This document shows, in pieces, positions 15,985 through 25,126 of a stretch of DNA of 64,000 bases (within the stretch, counting starts at the first letter, position 1; every line of letters begins with the position of its first letter). The DNA is from Paucibacter sp. DJ2R-2. GTDB lineage: Bacteria; Pseudomonadota; Gammaproteobacteria; Burkholderiales; Burkholderiaceae_C. The notes beneath the pieces are model-generated. The model worked only from the letters and a program-made list of their open reading frames with translations, did no database searches and was not told where the DNA came from. The stretch is from NCBI RefSeq assembly GCF_025717675.1, contig NZ_JAJIRT010000004.1, positions 186,001-250,000 on the forward strand, in the 5' to 3' direction. Position numbers and translations under genes: made by a program.

Positions 15985-18726
15985 TCAGAGCAGCGGTGCC
16001 AGCGCCCGCTCGGCCGCTTCCTTGCTCAGCGCCATGCGCTGCGCCCAGTCGGACACCTGGTCTTCACCGATGCGGCCGACATTGAAGTAGGCCGCGTCCG
16101 GGTGTGCAAAGTAGAAGCCCGAGACGCTGGCCGCCGGCGTCATGGCCATGCTGTCGGTCAGGCCCATGCCGATCTCTTCCGGCGTCAGGGTCTGGAACAG
16201 CGCGCGCTTGACCAGATGGTCGGGGCAGGCCGGATAGCCCGGTGCCGGGCGGATGCCGCGGTATTGCTCCTGGATCAGCGCCTCGTTGCTCAGCGCCTCG
16301 TCGGCAGCATAGCCCCAGAACTCGGTACGCACACGCTGGTGCAGACGCTCGGCAAAGGCCTCGGCCAGGCGGTCGGCCAGGGCCTTGAACATGATGGCGG
16401 AGTAGTCGTCGTGGTCGGCCAGGAACTGGGCTTCCTTCTTCTCCACGCCCAAGCCCGCCGTGACAGCAAACAAGCCGATGTAATCCGGCACGACGCCTTT
16501 CGGAGCGATGAAGTCGGACAAGCAACGGTTCGGGCGCTTGACGCCGTCCACCACCGGCCGCTCGCTCTGCATGCGCAGGCCATGCCAAGTCATCAGCACC
16601 TCGCTGCGGCTCTCATCGCTGTAGATCTCGATGTCGTCGTCGTTGACCTGGGCGGCCGGGTAGAGGCCGAACACGCCATTGGCCTGCAGCCAGCGGCCCT
16701 TGATCAGGCGCTCCAGCATGCGCTTGCCATCGCTGAAGACGCGCTGCGCCTCGCTGCCGACGATCTCGTCCTTGAGGATGGCCGGGAAGGGGCCGGCCAG
16801 ATCCCAGGTCTGGAAGAACGGGCCCCAGTCGATGGCTTCGGCCAGATCGGCCAGGTCGTAGTTGCGGATCACGCGGCGGCCGATGAACTGGGGCACCGGC
16901 GGCTGATAACTCGCCCAGTCCACGGCATGCTTGTTGGCGCGCGCCTCGGCCAGGCTGACCATGGGCGTCTGCTTTTTATTGGCATGCAGATGGCGGACCT
17001 GCTCGTAATCGCTGCGCAGGTCGGCGATGAATTTGGCGGCGCGCTCGTCCGAGAGCAGATCGCTGCAAACGCCGACGCTGCGCGAGGCATCGGGCACATA
17101 GACCACCGGGCCTTCGTAATGCGGCGAGATCTTGACGGCGGTGTGAACCCGGCTGCAGGTGGCGCCGCCGATCAAGAGCGGCGTGCCGCGCGAGCGGAAA
17201 TGCTCGTCGCGCTGCATCTCGGCGGCCACATGCTGCATCTCCTCCAGGCTGGGCGTGATCAGGCCGCTGAGGCCGATGATGTCCGCGCCTTCGGCCTTGG
17301 CGCGCGCCAGGATGTCCTGGCAGGGCACCATCACGCCCATGTTCACGACCTCGAAGTTGTTGCACTGCAGGACCACGGTGACGATGTTCTTGCCGATGTC
17401 ATGCACATCGCCCTTAACCGTGGCGATGACGATCTTGCCCTTGGGCTTGGCCTCGCCGCCGGCGTCGATCAAGGCCTTCTTTTCGGCCTCGATATAGGGC
17501 AGCAAATGCGCCACGGCCTGCTTCATCACGCGGGCCGACTTGACCACCTGGGGCAGGAACATCTTGCCGGCGCCGAACAAATCGCCGACCACATTCATGC
17601 CGGCCATCAGCGGGCCTTCGATCACGTGCAGGGGCCGGCCGCCGCTGGCCTGGATGGCCACCCAGGCCTCCTCGGTGTCGGCGTCGATGAAGTCGGTGAT
17701 GCCGTGAACCAGGGCGTGGCTGAGGCGCTGGTTCACATCACCGGCGCGCCAGGCCAGGCGGGCCGTGTCGTCGATGGCCATGCCCTTGGCGCGCTCGGCC
17801 ACCTCGATCAGGCGCTCTCCGGAATCAGCGCGGCGGTTCAGCACCACGTCCTCGACACGTTCGCGCAGTTCGGCATCAAGATCGTCGTAGACGCCCACCA
17901 TGCCGGCGTTGACAATGCCCATGTCCATGCCCGCCTGGATGGCGTGGTACAGGAAGACCGTGTGGATGGCCTCGCGCACCGGGTCATTGCCGCGGAAGCT
18001 GAAGGACACATTGGAGACCCCGCCCGAGACCTTGGCGCCGGGCAGGTTCTGCTTGATCCAGCGCGTGGCTTCGATGAAGTCGACCGCGTAGTTGTTGTGC
18101 TCTTCGATGCCGGTGGCGATGGCGAAGATATTGGGGTCGAAGATGATGTCCTCGGCCGGGAATCCCACCTCGTTCACCAGAATCTTGTAGGCGCGCTCGC
18201 AGATTTCGATCTTGCGGGCGAAGGTGTCGGCCTGGCCCTGCTCGTCAAAAGCCATCACCACGGCCGCGGCGCCGTAGCGGCGCACCAGCTTGGCCTGGCG
18301 GCGGAACTCCGCCTCGCCTTCCTTCATCGAGATGGAGTTGACGATGCCCTTGCCCTGGATGCACTTGAGGCCGGCCTCGATCACGCTCCACTTGGAGCTG
18401 TCGATCATGATGGGCACGCGGGCGATCTCGGGTTCGCCGGCGATTAGGTTCAGGAAGCGCACCATGGCCGCCTGGCTGTCCAGCATGGCCTCGTCCATGT
18501 TCACATCGATGACCTGAGCGCCGTTCTCGACCTGCTGTCGCGCCACGGCCAGGGCCTGCTCGAACTGGCCGTTCAGAATCATGCGGGCGAAGGCCTTGGA
18601 GCCGGTCACATTGGTGCGCTCGCCGACGTTGACGAACAGCGTGCCGGCACCAATCTGCACGGGCTCCAGGCCCGAGAGCTTCATGGCGGGCGGAATCGAT
18701 GCGGCGGGGGATGTGGTGTGGGTCAT
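15985..18726 (-). CDS. metH: Methionine synthase, cobalamin/pterin/activation part of a split MetH
   Basis: 913 residues corresponding to the C-terminal three quarters of E. coli MetH. In order: pterin (methyltetrahydrofolate) binding domain at about 28-290 ([36 protein letters not shown]), the B12 cap helices, the cobalamin-binding domain with GDVHDIGKN, whose H442 is the lower axial ligand of cobalt, and the SAM-binding activation domain at about 600-900 ([24 protein letters not shown]). The homocysteine domain is encoded separately at 20243. Together they methylate homocysteine to methionine. The start at 18726 has GAAGG 6 nt upstream. The leader carries an SAH riboswitch (18806-18916), so expression responds to S-adenosylhomocysteine. 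Confidence 0.97.
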   Translation of the reverse strand: MTHTTSPAASIPPAMKLSGLEPVQIGAGTLFVNVGERTNVTGSKAFARMILNGQFEQALAVARQQVENGAQVIDVNMDEAMLDSQAAMVRFLNLIAGEPEIARVPIMIDSSKWSVIEAGLKCIQGKGIVNSISMKEGEAEFRRQAKLVRRYGAAAVVMAFDEQGQADTFARKIEICERAYKILVNEVGFPAEDIIFDPNIFAIATGIEEHNNYAVDFIEATRWIKQNLPGAKVSGGVSNVSFSFRGNDPVREAIHTVFLYHAIQAGMDMGIVNAGMVGVYDDLDAELRERVEDVVLNRRADSGERLIEVAERAKGMAIDDTARLAWRAGDVNQRLSHALVHGITDFIDADTEEAWVAIQASGGRPLHVIEGPLMAGMNVVGDLFGAGKMFLPQVVKSARVMKQAVAHLLPYIEAEKKALIDAGGEAKPKGKIVIATVKGDVHDIGKNIVTVVLQCNNFEVVNMGVMVPCQDILARAKAEGADIIGLSGLITPSLEEMQHVAAEMQRDEHFRSRGTPLLIGGATCSRVHTAVKISPHYEGPVVYVPDASRSVGVCSDLLSDERAAKFIADLRSDYEQVRHLHANKKQTPMVSLAEARANKHAVDWASYQPPVPQFIGRRVIRNYDLADLAEAIDWGPFFQTWDLAGPFPAILKDEIVGSEAQRVFSDGKRMLERLIKGRWLQANGVFGLYPAAQVNDDDIEIYSDESRSEVLMTWHGLRMQSERPVVDGVKRPNRCLSDFIAPKGVVPDYIGLFAVTAGLGVEKKEAQFLADHDDYSAIMFKALADRLAEAFAERLHQRVRTEFWGYAADEALSNEALIQEQYRGIRPAPGYPACPDHLVKRALFQTLTPEEIGMGLTDSMAMTPAASVSGFYFAHPDAAYFNVGRIGEDQVSDWAQRMALSKEAAERALAPLL

Positions 18727-18805
18727 GGCGGCCTTCGACGCAAAGGCGGAGCCGCGTACTCACCGCAGCCCCGCACGTGCTCAATCAAGAAAACACAGAG
18801 GAATC

Positions 18806-18916
18806 GGTGAGCGTCGTTGCCGGGCGCCGGCCCTGCGGTTTCCCCGGGCTGCACCTGTCCGAGCCTGGCGGCACACTCGGCTGAATGTGTAAACCCGTCG
18901 CAACGCTCCTCGGACC
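18806..18916 (-). promoter_or_regulatory. S-adenosylhomocysteine (SAH) riboswitch
   Basis: On the minus strand the leader contains GGTCCGAGGAGCGTTGCGAC, then CCAGGCTCGG and finally GGCAACGACGCTCACC. These are the conserved blocks of the SAH riboswitch class: GAGCG pairs with CGCTC (P1), CCGAG pairs with CTCGG, and the terminal CGCTCACC is invariant. The aptamer ends 79 nt before the metH start. An extra GC-rich hairpin (CCGGGGAAACC, GGCCGGCGCCC) sits between the conserved blocks, as allowed in this class. SAH binding normally raises expression of SAH-recycling genes. Confidence 0.9.
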
Positions 18917-19002
18917 GCTGCATTTTACGCACCCCTCCGCGCCCGAACTCAAGCAAAGCCGGGCAAATGCCGACAATCTCTTGTGAACCCTGAACGGCCA
19001 TC

Positions 19003-20205
19003 TTGGACCTGATCCAACTCCCCCCCAACAGCCTGCGCGTCGGTCAGGTGCTCAGCTTCGCCCTGCGCGACGCCGAGGGCAATCTGCTCTTCGCCGCCGG
19101 CCAGCCCCTGCCCAACACCCCCCAGGTGCAGGCCCTGATCGCCCGCGGTGCCTGGGTCCAGGCCCATGAAACCAAGGAGTACCAACGCGCCCTGGCGCAC
19201 AAGATGGACACCTTGATGCACCAAGGTGCGGTGCTCGCGGACATCGTCAAAGTGCAGGCCGACTTCCGCCAGGAGAAGGCGCAGAAGGTCGAGCTCGGCG
19301 AGCAGGCCGCCTGGGCCGATCTGCAGATGCATGCCCACAGCCTGCTGCGCGAGCCCAAAGCCGAGGACTTCAAGCCGCGCTTCCAGCAGCTTCATAACGA
19401 CGCACTGGCGCGCCTGAACGCCAAGCCCGATGCCGTCCTGTTGCTGCTGATCTTCGAGTCCAGCATGAATTTCCAGAGCTACAGCGACCGCCACGCCCTG
19501 CTCAGCCTGGTGCTGGCCGAGCTCTGCGCGCGCCAGCTGGGCTGGCCGGAAGACTGGCGCCTGGCGCTCACGCAGGCGGCACTCAGCATGAATCTGAGCA
19601 TCACCGTCCAACAGGACCGCATGGCTTCGCAGGAAGACGGCCCCAGCCATGCCCAGCAGCAAGCCCTGGTTTCGCATGGCGACCGCAGCGCCGAGCTGCT
19701 CGGCAGCCTGGGGGTCAAGTCTGAACTCTGGCTGAAGACGGTCTGCCTGCACCACGACGCCGGGCCCGGCCCGCTGGCCGGCCGCGCCCCGGCCGAACAG
19801 CTGGCGCGCGTGCTGCGCCGTATCGACATCTTTGGTGCCCGGCTGAGCCCGCGGCGCTCGCGCCAGGCCATGGCCGGCGCCTCGGCCGCGCGTGCCGTCT
19901 TCCTGGATGAGATGAAGCAGCCCGACGAAGCCGGTGCGGCCTTGATCAAGACCACCGGCCTTTACCCGCCCGGAAGCCTGGTGCGCCTGGCCAATGGCGA
20001 GGTTGGCATGGTCATCAAGCGCGGCCACAGTGCCACCGAGCCCCTGGTGGCCTCCCTGCTCGGCAAAAGCGGCAACCCCTTGAGTGAACCGGTGCCGCGC
20101 GACACCCGCCTGGCCAGCCAGGCCATCGCCGCCAGCCTGGCGCCGCATGAGCTGAAGCTGCGTGTCAACGTCGACAAGCTGCTCAAGCTGGCCGGGGCCG
20201 GCTGA
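19003..20205 (+). CDS. Degenerate HD-GYP-like protein
   Basis: 400 residues starting with TTG and no strong ribosome site. An N-terminal beta-rich region (LRVGQVLSFALRDAEGNLLF) matches the domain that precedes HD-GYP in many proteins. The middle part (about 155-300) follows the HD-GYP layout (SDRHALLSLVLAELCARQLG, HGDRSAELLGSLG, LHHDAGPGP, ARVLRRIDIFGARLSPR). The metal-binding HD pair of AALLHDIG is replaced by MN (AALSMNLS), and the GYP motif is absent. It is therefore unlikely to hydrolyse c-di-GMP and may bind it or act as a scaffold. A C-terminal domain (GSLVRLANGEVGMVIKRGH) is shared with other HD-GYP proteins. The gene separates the two halves of metH on the opposite strand. Confidence 0.8.
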   Translation: MDLIQLPPNSLRVGQVLSFALRDAEGNLLFAAGQPLPNTPQVQALIARGAWVQAHETKEYQRALAHKMDTLMHQGAVLADIVKVQADFRQEKAQKVELGEQAAWADLQMHAHSLLREPKAEDFKPRFQQLHNDALARLNAKPDAVLLLLIFESSMNFQSYSDRHALLSLVLAELCARQLGWPEDWRLALTQAALSMNLSITVQQDRMASQEDGPSHAQQQALVSHGDRSAELLGSLGVKSELWLKTVCLHHDAGPGPLAGRAPAEQLARVLRRIDIFGARLSPRRSRQAMAGASAARAVFLDEMKQPDEAGAALIKTTGLYPPGSLVRLANGEVGMVIKRGHSATEPLVASLLGKSGNPLSEPVPRDTRLASQAIAASLAPHELKLRVNVDKLLKLAGAG

Positions 20206-20213
20206 AGCTAGGC

Positions 20214-20246
20214 TCAGCCTTCAGTCAGCCTTCAATCAGCGTTCAG
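20214..20246. repeat. Three tandem 11-nt repeats at a convergent junction
   Basis: Units TCAGCCTTCAG, TCAGCCTTCAA and TCAGCGTTCAG lie head to tail between the stop of the HD-GYP-like gene and the stop of the smaller metH gene. The third copy contains the metH stop codon, so the array probably arose by replication slippage. Confidence 0.75.
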
Positions 20247-21304
20247 GCGGCCTGCTCGGTCAGCTGGCTCAGGAACTTGGAGCCTGAGGGCCGTGGCTGG
20301 TAGGCCGACACACCCTTGGCGATCGCCGCGATGTGGTCGGGCGTGGTGCCGCAGCAGCCGCCGGCGATATTGAGAAAGCCGCTGCGCGCGAACTCGCTCA
20401 TCAGCCGGCCGGTGACATCGGGCGTCTCGTCGAAGCCGGTGTCGCTCATGGGGTTGGGCAGTCCGGCATTGGGGTAGCAGCTGACCGCCACCGGACCGGC
20501 CGCCTTGGCCAGCTCTTCGATGTAAGGGCGCATCAGCGTGGCGCCCAGCGCGCAGTTCAGGCCAATGGCCAGGGGCTTGGCATGGCGCACCGAATGCCAG
20601 AAGGCGGTCACGGTCTGGCCCGAGAGGATGCGACCTGAGGCATCGGTCACCGTGCCCGAGATGATGATGGGCAGGCGCTCACCGGTGTCCTCCATCAGCT
20701 CATCCAAGGCAAAGATGGCCGCCTTGGCATTGAGCGTGTCGAAGATGGTCTCCACCAAGAACAGATCAACCCCGCCCTCCAGCAAACCCTTGGCCTGCTC
20801 GTAGTAGGCGGCGCGCAAGGTGTCGAAATCGACATTGCGGGCACCCGGGTCGTTGACATCGGGGCTGATGCTGGCGGTGCGCGGCGTCGGGCCGAGGGCG
20901 CCGGCGGCGAAGCGCGGTTTGTCTGGCGTGCTGTATTTGTCGCAGGCGGCGCGAGCCAGGCGGGCCGCAGCCACATTCATTTCATAGGCATGCGCCTGCA
21001 GGCCGTAGTCTTCCTGCGCCACGGTGGTGGTGCCGAAGGTGTTGGTCTCGATGATGTCCGAGCCGGCGGCCAGGTATTGCTCGTGGATCTGGCTGATGAC
21101 ATCGGGCCGGGTCAGCACCAGCAGGTCGTTGTTGCCCTTGAGATCGGTCGCGTGCTCGGCAAAGCGGGCGCCACGGAAATCGGCCTCGCTCAGCTTGTAG
21201 CGCTGGATCATGGTGCCCATGGCGCCATCGAGGATGGCAATGCGCGTTTGCATGATCTCGGCTAGGCGGCCGCCGCGGGTGTAGGTGCTGGCTGAGGTGT
21301 TCAT
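20243..21304 (-). CDS. metH: Methionine synthase, homocysteine-binding part of a split MetH
   Basis: 353 residues, equal to the N-terminal domain of E. coli MetH. It has [13 protein letters not shown] near the start and the three zinc-ligand cysteines that activate homocysteine: C251 in GLNCALG and C317-C318 in [10 protein letters not shown]. It must work with the B12-containing subunit encoded at 15985. ATG at 21304 is chosen because homology begins there; the upstream frame reads into the intergenic region and no good ribosome site decides the matter. No SAH riboswitch precedes this half, unlike the larger half, so the two parts may be controlled differently. A terminator at 21372 isolates it from the PEP-CTERM gene upstream. 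Confidence 0.95.
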   Translation of the reverse strand: MNTSASTYTRGGRLAEIMQTRIAILDGAMGTMIQRYKLSEADFRGARFAEHATDLKGNNDLLVLTRPDVISQIHEQYLAAGSDIIETNTFGTTTVAQEDYGLQAHAYEMNVAAARLARAACDKYSTPDKPRFAAGALGPTPRTASISPDVNDPGARNVDFDTLRAAYYEQAKGLLEGGVDLFLVETIFDTLNAKAAIFALDELMEDTGERLPIIISGTVTDASGRILSGQTVTAFWHSVRHAKPLAIGLNCALGATLMRPYIEELAKAAGPVAVSCYPNAGLPNPMSDTGFDETPDVTGRLMSEFARSGFLNIAGGCCGTTPDHIAAIAKGVSAYQPRPSGSKFLSQLTEQAA

Positions 21305-21371
21305 GCTGGCATTGTAGGAACGCCCGACTGTGCCAGGCTGAAGCACGGTTGGCTCCAACACCCTCCGGACG

Positions 21372-21399
21372 AAAAAAAGGCCTGCAGAGCAGGCCTTTT
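21372..21399 (-). terminator. Rho-independent terminator of the PEP-CTERM gene
   Basis: A perfect 11-bp stem AAAAGGCCTGC/GCAGGCCTTTT with loop AGA, followed on the minus strand by a run of seven T in all. It lies 28 nt past the PEP-CTERM stop. The plus strand also ends in TTTT, so it may work both ways. Confidence 0.9.
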
Positions 21400-21426
21400 G
21401 GCGATCTGCGCAGCGCGCAGCTCAGA

Positions 21427-22143
21427 TCACTTGGCTTGGCGGCGGCGACGTGCCACACCGGCCACGGCCAGACCACCGGCCAGCATCAGCAGATAGCTGG
21501 AAGGCTCGGGCACGGCGGCAGCAATCGTGCCATTGACGGCGAAGGGCAGTTCCACGGTCAAGCCAGAGCCGGTCTCGGTGATGGTGCCAAAAGCAGCGCC
21601 AGCCAAAGCTTGAGCCGCATTGCCTTCACGTGCGTCCGATGTCGGCGGCTGCCACGGGCCAGATGCCAGAGAACCGGTCAGGCTCCAGCGCAGCCAGTAG
21701 GTGCCGGCGTCCAGCGAGAAGTCGGCCACATCGGCTTGTGCCTTGTAGATGCCGCGCTGGGTGTTGGTCAGCGTGGTTTCGGTGACGCGATAGCCTTGCA
21801 GGCCACCGTTGGTCACAGCGGTGGTGCCCGAGGCCACCACGGTGCCGGTGTTCACGTCGCCGGAGATGATGCTCCAGGTCGCGTTGCTGAAAGTGAAACC
21901 TGTGGAACCGGTTTGGTAGCCGAAGAAGTCCAGGCTCTGGACATTCCAGACGCTACCGGCAGCAACCGTGAAGTCATCAGCCACGGAAATGCCTGCGGCG
22001 GCATTCATGCCGAAACCGAAGGTCGAGGCCGGCGAGGTCAGCACCGACAGACCGTTACCGCCAACGACCGGGCCGTTGTTGTAAATCACATCAGCGTGTG
22101 CGCCAGCGGCAGCCAGCAAGCTCAAGAGAATCAGCTTTTTCAT
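21427..22143 (-). CDS. PEP-CTERM sorting-domain secreted protein
   Basis: 238 residues; ATG at 22143 follows GGAGTGGAA. A signal peptide (MKKLILLSLLAAAGAHA-DV) and a C-terminal VPEPSSYLLMLAGGLAVAG segment ending in RRRR define the PEP-CTERM tail that is cut and processed by EpsH-type exosortase. The body is a beta-rich domain (about 22-205) with VADDFTVAAGSVWNVQSLDF, TFSNATWSII and TYWLRWSLTGS, a type frequent among exosortase substrates. Such proteins are exported and are thought to join the extracellular matrix or surface of biofilm-forming cells. No exosortase or exopolysaccharide gene lies in this window. Confidence 0.92.
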   Translation of the reverse strand: MKKLILLSLLAAAGAHADVIYNNGPVVGGNGLSVLTSPASTFGFGMNAAAGISVADDFTVAAGSVWNVQSLDFFGYQTGSTGFTFSNATWSIISGDVNTGTVVASGTTAVTNGGLQGYRVTETTLTNTQRGIYKAQADVADFSLDAGTYWLRWSLTGSLASGPWQPPTSDAREGNAAQALAGAAFGTITETGSGLTVELPFAVNGTIAAAVPEPSSYLLMLAGGLAVAGVARRRRQAK

Positions 22144-22310
22144 TTCCACTCCGTCATTGAATTGCGTTACCCGCAGCCCAGGACGTCCAAGCCCCGGGTC
22201 TGCATCCCTCGTTTGGCGCACAGCTCCCGTTCGCCATCGAGCACACAAGTTAACAGCGAGAGGAATACTTCACATCCACGGAACTACGCTCAGGTAATCC
22301 ACAGCTTGAC

Positions 22311-22341
22311 AAGCAAAACGGCCTGCTTCATGCAGGCCGTT
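22311..22341 (-). terminator. Rho-independent terminator of the proQ-like gene
   Basis: A perfect 10-bp stem AACGGCCTGC/GCAGGCCGTT with a 5-nt loop, followed by TTGCTT on the minus strand. It lies 35 nt past the stop of the ProQ-like gene. Confidence 0.85.
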
Positions 22342-22375
22342 GGCGAGTGGATGTCGGCTCTTGGATTCAGCCGCT

Positions 22376-23239
22376 TCAGCGGCTGCCGGCAGGCCTGCCC
22401 TTGCCAGGGCCGCCGGGTCCGCGCGCACCGCGGGGGCCCGCGCCGTCGCGACGGCCGGCGGGGCGGCCATCGCCACGCCCCTCACCACCGGCATGGCCAC
22501 GCGGGCCGCGCGGCGCCGGGCGCGGATCCCGCATTTCACGGGTTTCACGGGTTTCCCGGGTTTCGCGCGGCGGCTCTTCGGCCCGTTCGGCCCGTGCGAT
22601 CTCCAGCAGCCCCGGCAACTCCTCGGCCGACACGCCCTTGAGCACGCAGAAATTCGGCAGTGTCAGCGTGGTGCGCTCGAAGTCATAGAGCAGGCCGGCA
22701 CGGTTGCGGCGCTGGGTCTGAGCCAGATCACGCTCGGCCTGCTCGCTGGCGACCCGCTCCTGTTGGAGGTTGCGCCGGCGGGTCAGCTCTTCGCGAGCCG
22801 CAGCACGGTGTTCGTCGCTGAGTTCGCCGGCCGGCTGGCCGTCCAGGTCGAAGCGCTGCGTGGCCTTGCTCAAGGCGATCAGGTAGCCGGTGTTGCCGGT
22901 GAAGCGGCGCAGAAAGGCTGAAAGCTGGGCCTTGCTGAACTGGCCCGGAGCCCGCTCCTGGATATCGGCCTGCACCCGCAGCTTCAAGGGCTTGAAGGCA
23001 CCGCCGCCGAACAGGGCCGGAAACAAGGCCTTGAGCTGGGCCGCACAGGCTGCCGGGCTCATCTCCTTTGCCGCGGCAGCAGCAGGCACGGCAGCCTCAG
23101 CAGGCGCAACCGTCTCCGGCGCCTGAGGCGGCGTGAGCTCGGCGTCAGCGGCCACGGTGGCGGCCACAACAGCGGCTTCGGCCTGGGCTTCCACCGGCGC
23201 GATGGGAGTGGGCTGCGTCGAATCTGGAATGTCGTTCAT
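22376..23239 (-). CDS. ProQ/FinO-domain RNA chaperone
   Basis: 287 residues. An Ala/Pro/Glu-rich disordered N-terminus (1-58) leads to the ProQ/FinO RNA-binding domain (about 60-165: LKALFPALFGG, KPLKLRVQADI, LRRFTGNTGYLIAL). A helical linker rich in Arg and Gln follows, and the C-terminus from about 220 is a low-complexity Arg/Gly/Pro tail (repeated RET, then RGPRG and GPRGARGPGG). FinO-domain proteins bind the terminator stem of small RNAs and mRNA 3' ends and act as post-transcriptional regulators. The Arg/Gly-rich tail would add non-specific RNA affinity. Isolated gene with its own terminator. Confidence 0.92.
   Translation of the reverse strand: MNDIPDSTQPTPIAPVEAQAEAAVVAATVAADAELTPPQAPETVAPAEAAVPAAAAAKEMSPAACAAQLKALFPALFGGGAFKPLKLRVQADIQERAPGQFSKAQLSAFLRRFTGNTGYLIALSKATQRFDLDGQPAGELSDEHRAAAREELTRRRNLQQERVASEQAERDLAQTQRRNRAGLLYDFERTTLTLPNFCVLKGVSAEELPGLLEIARAERAEEPPRETRETRETREMRDPRPAPRGPRGHAGGEGRGDGRPAGRRDGAGPRGARGPGGPGKGRPAGSR
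22534..22569. repeat. Tandem 9-nt repeats inside the ProQ-like coding region
   Basis: TTTCACGGG, TTTCACGGG, TTTCCCGGG and a decayed fourth copy lie head to tail. On the coding (minus) strand they encode the RET repeats of the tail. The period is a multiple of three, so gains or losses of units change tail length without a frameshift. Confidence 0.75.
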
Positions 23240-23362
23240 GAGGGCAAGTGCGGCAAGACTGCAAAAGGAATCGAGCGCGTATTGTCCACCCAGCGGCCCA
23301 GGCGCCCGTAACCACGCTGTTCGGCCACTTGCGCAGCGCGCACCGAAGCTCGTTCCATATCC

Positions 23363-24040
23363 TCAGTTCAGGCCACCAAACACCTTCTTGAGCAGGGCGC
23401 TGCCCGTGCCCAAGGGATCCTGGCGGATCTTGCGCTCTTCCTCGCCAATGATCTGGAACAGGCCTTCGATGGCCCGGCCGGTCACGTACTGCTGGATATT
23501 GGCATCCTCGGCGCGCAGCAGGCCGAGCCCGGCCGCCTTGCCGGCCACAGCGTTGTACTTGTCGGCCAGGGCCAGCCTCTGGGTGGCCTGGCTGACGATG
23601 GGCAGGAACTTTTCACTCAGGGGCACGCGCGTCTTGCCGGCAAAGAACTGGGTCACCGCGTCGTCGCCGCCCTTGAGCAGCTTCAGGCCATCTTCCACGC
23701 TCATGCCTTTGACGGCGGCCAGCAGCAAGGGCCGGGCCGCAGGCACTGCCGCTTCGGCGGCGCGGTTCATGGTCGTGAGCAGCTCATCGACCTTGCGGCC
23801 CTGCCCCAGGTTCTTGAGCAGCTTCGCGGCATCCTTGAGATGACCGGGCAGCTCGATGCGCACGGCCGGGTTGGCCAGAAAACCATCGGCGCGGCCGAGC
23901 TGGGCCACTGCCGTGGTACAGCCACGCTCCAGCGCCGCGCGAATGCCCGCGGCGGCGTCGCCCTCGCTCAGGCCCGCACGGGCCCAGGGGCTGCACAAAC
24001 TCAGCAGCGGCAACAAGATCAAGGGGCGGCGTTCCATCAT
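23363..24040 (-). CDS. DUF4197 secreted protein
   Basis: 225 residues; ATG at 24040 follows AGGAGACGCC. A signal peptide ends near PWARA-GLSEGD. The mature protein is helical with the DUF4197 features: GLSEGDAAAGIRAALERGC at the N-terminus, ARPLLLAAVKGMSVEDGLKL, a GGDDAVTQFF segment and DANIQQYVTGRAIEGLFQII near the end. The family is found widely in Proteobacteria and Bacteroidetes as a periplasmic protein with no known function. It is 41 nt upstream of nothing else on the same strand except across a gap to the proQ gene; the FAH-family gene ends 40 nt before its start and may be co-transcribed with it. Confidence 0.85.
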   Translation of the reverse strand: MMERRPLILLPLLSLCSPWARAGLSEGDAAAGIRAALERGCTTAVAQLGRADGFLANPAVRIELPGHLKDAAKLLKNLGQGRKVDELLTTMNRAAEAAVPAARPLLLAAVKGMSVEDGLKLLKGGDDAVTQFFAGKTRVPLSEKFLPIVSQATQRLALADKYNAVAGKAAGLGLLRAEDANIQQYVTGRAIEGLFQIIGEEERKIRQDPLGTGSALLKKVFGGLN

Positions 24041-24080
24041 GGCGTCTCCTGCGTCGGCTTGCGGAAAGGGGCTGGGAAGA

Positions 24081-25076
24081 TCACTCGGCGGCTTCGTCCA
24101 GGGACAGCAGGTCCTGGTCGATGGCGCCGAACAGGCTCAGGCCGTCACGGCCCTTCATCTCGATGCGGATGCTGTCACCGAACTTCATGTACTCGGTCTT
24201 GGCGGCGCCGCTGTCCAGCGTTTCGATGGCGCGCTTCTCGGCAATGCTGCTGTAACCGTGGCTGCCATCCTGCTTGCTGACCGCACCAGAGCCGACGATG
24301 CTGCCGGCGCGCAAGCGTCGGGTCTTGGCCGCCTGGGCGATCAGCTGGCCGAAGTGAAAACTCATCTCGGCTCCGGCCTCGCAGTGGCCGACCTTGCGGC
24401 CATTCCACATGGTCTGCAGGCTCAGGTCGACCCGTCCCTCGCGCCAGGAAGCCCCCAGCTCATCGGGCGTCACCGCCACCGGGCTGAAGGAGGCAGACGG
24501 CTTGCTGTGCAAGCTGCCACCACCCCGGGCCTGCTCGGCCGGAGCCAGCTGGCGCAAGCACCAGCCATTGGCCAACATCAAGAGCCGCACGCCCTCGAGC
24601 GCCTCGCCGGCACTCACGCCGCGCTCGACATCGCCGGTCACCACGGCAAGCTCGGCCACGAAATCGATGCCCATGGCTTCGGAGGCAAAACGCGCCGGCT
24701 CGCAAGCCCCGAGGAAGTCGTCACTGCCGCCTTGCGACAGGCAGGGCTCGCTGAGGAAACCGTCGGGCAGCTCGGCCCCGCGGGCCCGACGCAGCAGGGC
24801 CTCATGGCTCAGATAGGCCGAGGCTTCGAGCCACTGGTAGGCGCGCGGCAGCGGCGCCAGGCAGCGCTTGGGCTCGAAATTGAAGGCATGGCGCAAGCGG
24901 CCATGGTTGAGGTCGGTGTAGAGCGTTTCCAGCTGCGGCGACAGAAAACCCCAATCGTCCAGCACTTGCTGCAGCCGAGTGGCGATGCCGCTGGCGTAAT
25001 GGGCCTGGCTCAAGTCGCGCGAGACCAGCACGAGCTGGCCGTCGCGGGAACCATCCTGGTAGGTGGCAAGTTTCAT
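24081..25076 (-). CDS. Fumarylacetoacetate hydrolase-family protein
   Basis: 331 residues from the ATG at 25076 (MKLATYQDGSRDGQLVLV). It has the N-terminal FAH_N_2-like part and the C-terminal FAH catalytic domain, with the metal-binding carboxylate region GIDFVAELAVVTGD, then LMLANGWCLR, FSPVAVTPDELG and LRAGSIVGSGAVS. The family hydrolyses C-C bonds of 2-oxo or acylpyruvate compounds, including fumarylacetoacetate in tyrosine breakdown. No tyrosine or homogentisate genes are next to it, so the substrate is open. Its start faces the DUF3108 gene, and the two share a divergent promoter region of about 50 bp. Confidence 0.85.
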   Translation of the reverse strand: MKLATYQDGSRDGQLVLVSRDLSQAHYASGIATRLQQVLDDWGFLSPQLETLYTDLNHGRLRHAFNFEPKRCLAPLPRAYQWLEASAYLSHEALLRRARGAELPDGFLSEPCLSQGGSDDFLGACEPARFASEAMGIDFVAELAVVTGDVERGVSAGEALEGVRLLMLANGWCLRQLAPAEQARGGGSLHSKPSASFSPVAVTPDELGASWREGRVDLSLQTMWNGRKVGHCEAGAEMSFHFGQLIAQAAKTRRLRAGSIVGSGAVSKQDGSHGYSSIAEKRAIETLDSGAAKTEYMKFGDSIRIEMKGRDGLSLFGAIDQDLLSLDEAAE

Positions 25077-25126
25077 CGATGGTGACAATACAGCGCTGCG
25101 ATGACGGCATTGTCCAATGCGAAACG

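Noticed and set aside
16102-18447. A long open frame (about 780 codons) on the plus strand opposite the larger metH gene
   Set aside because: Its product is His/Ala/Asp-rich low-complexity sequence and mirrors the metH codon use; it is an antisense shadow of a conserved gene in high-GC DNA.
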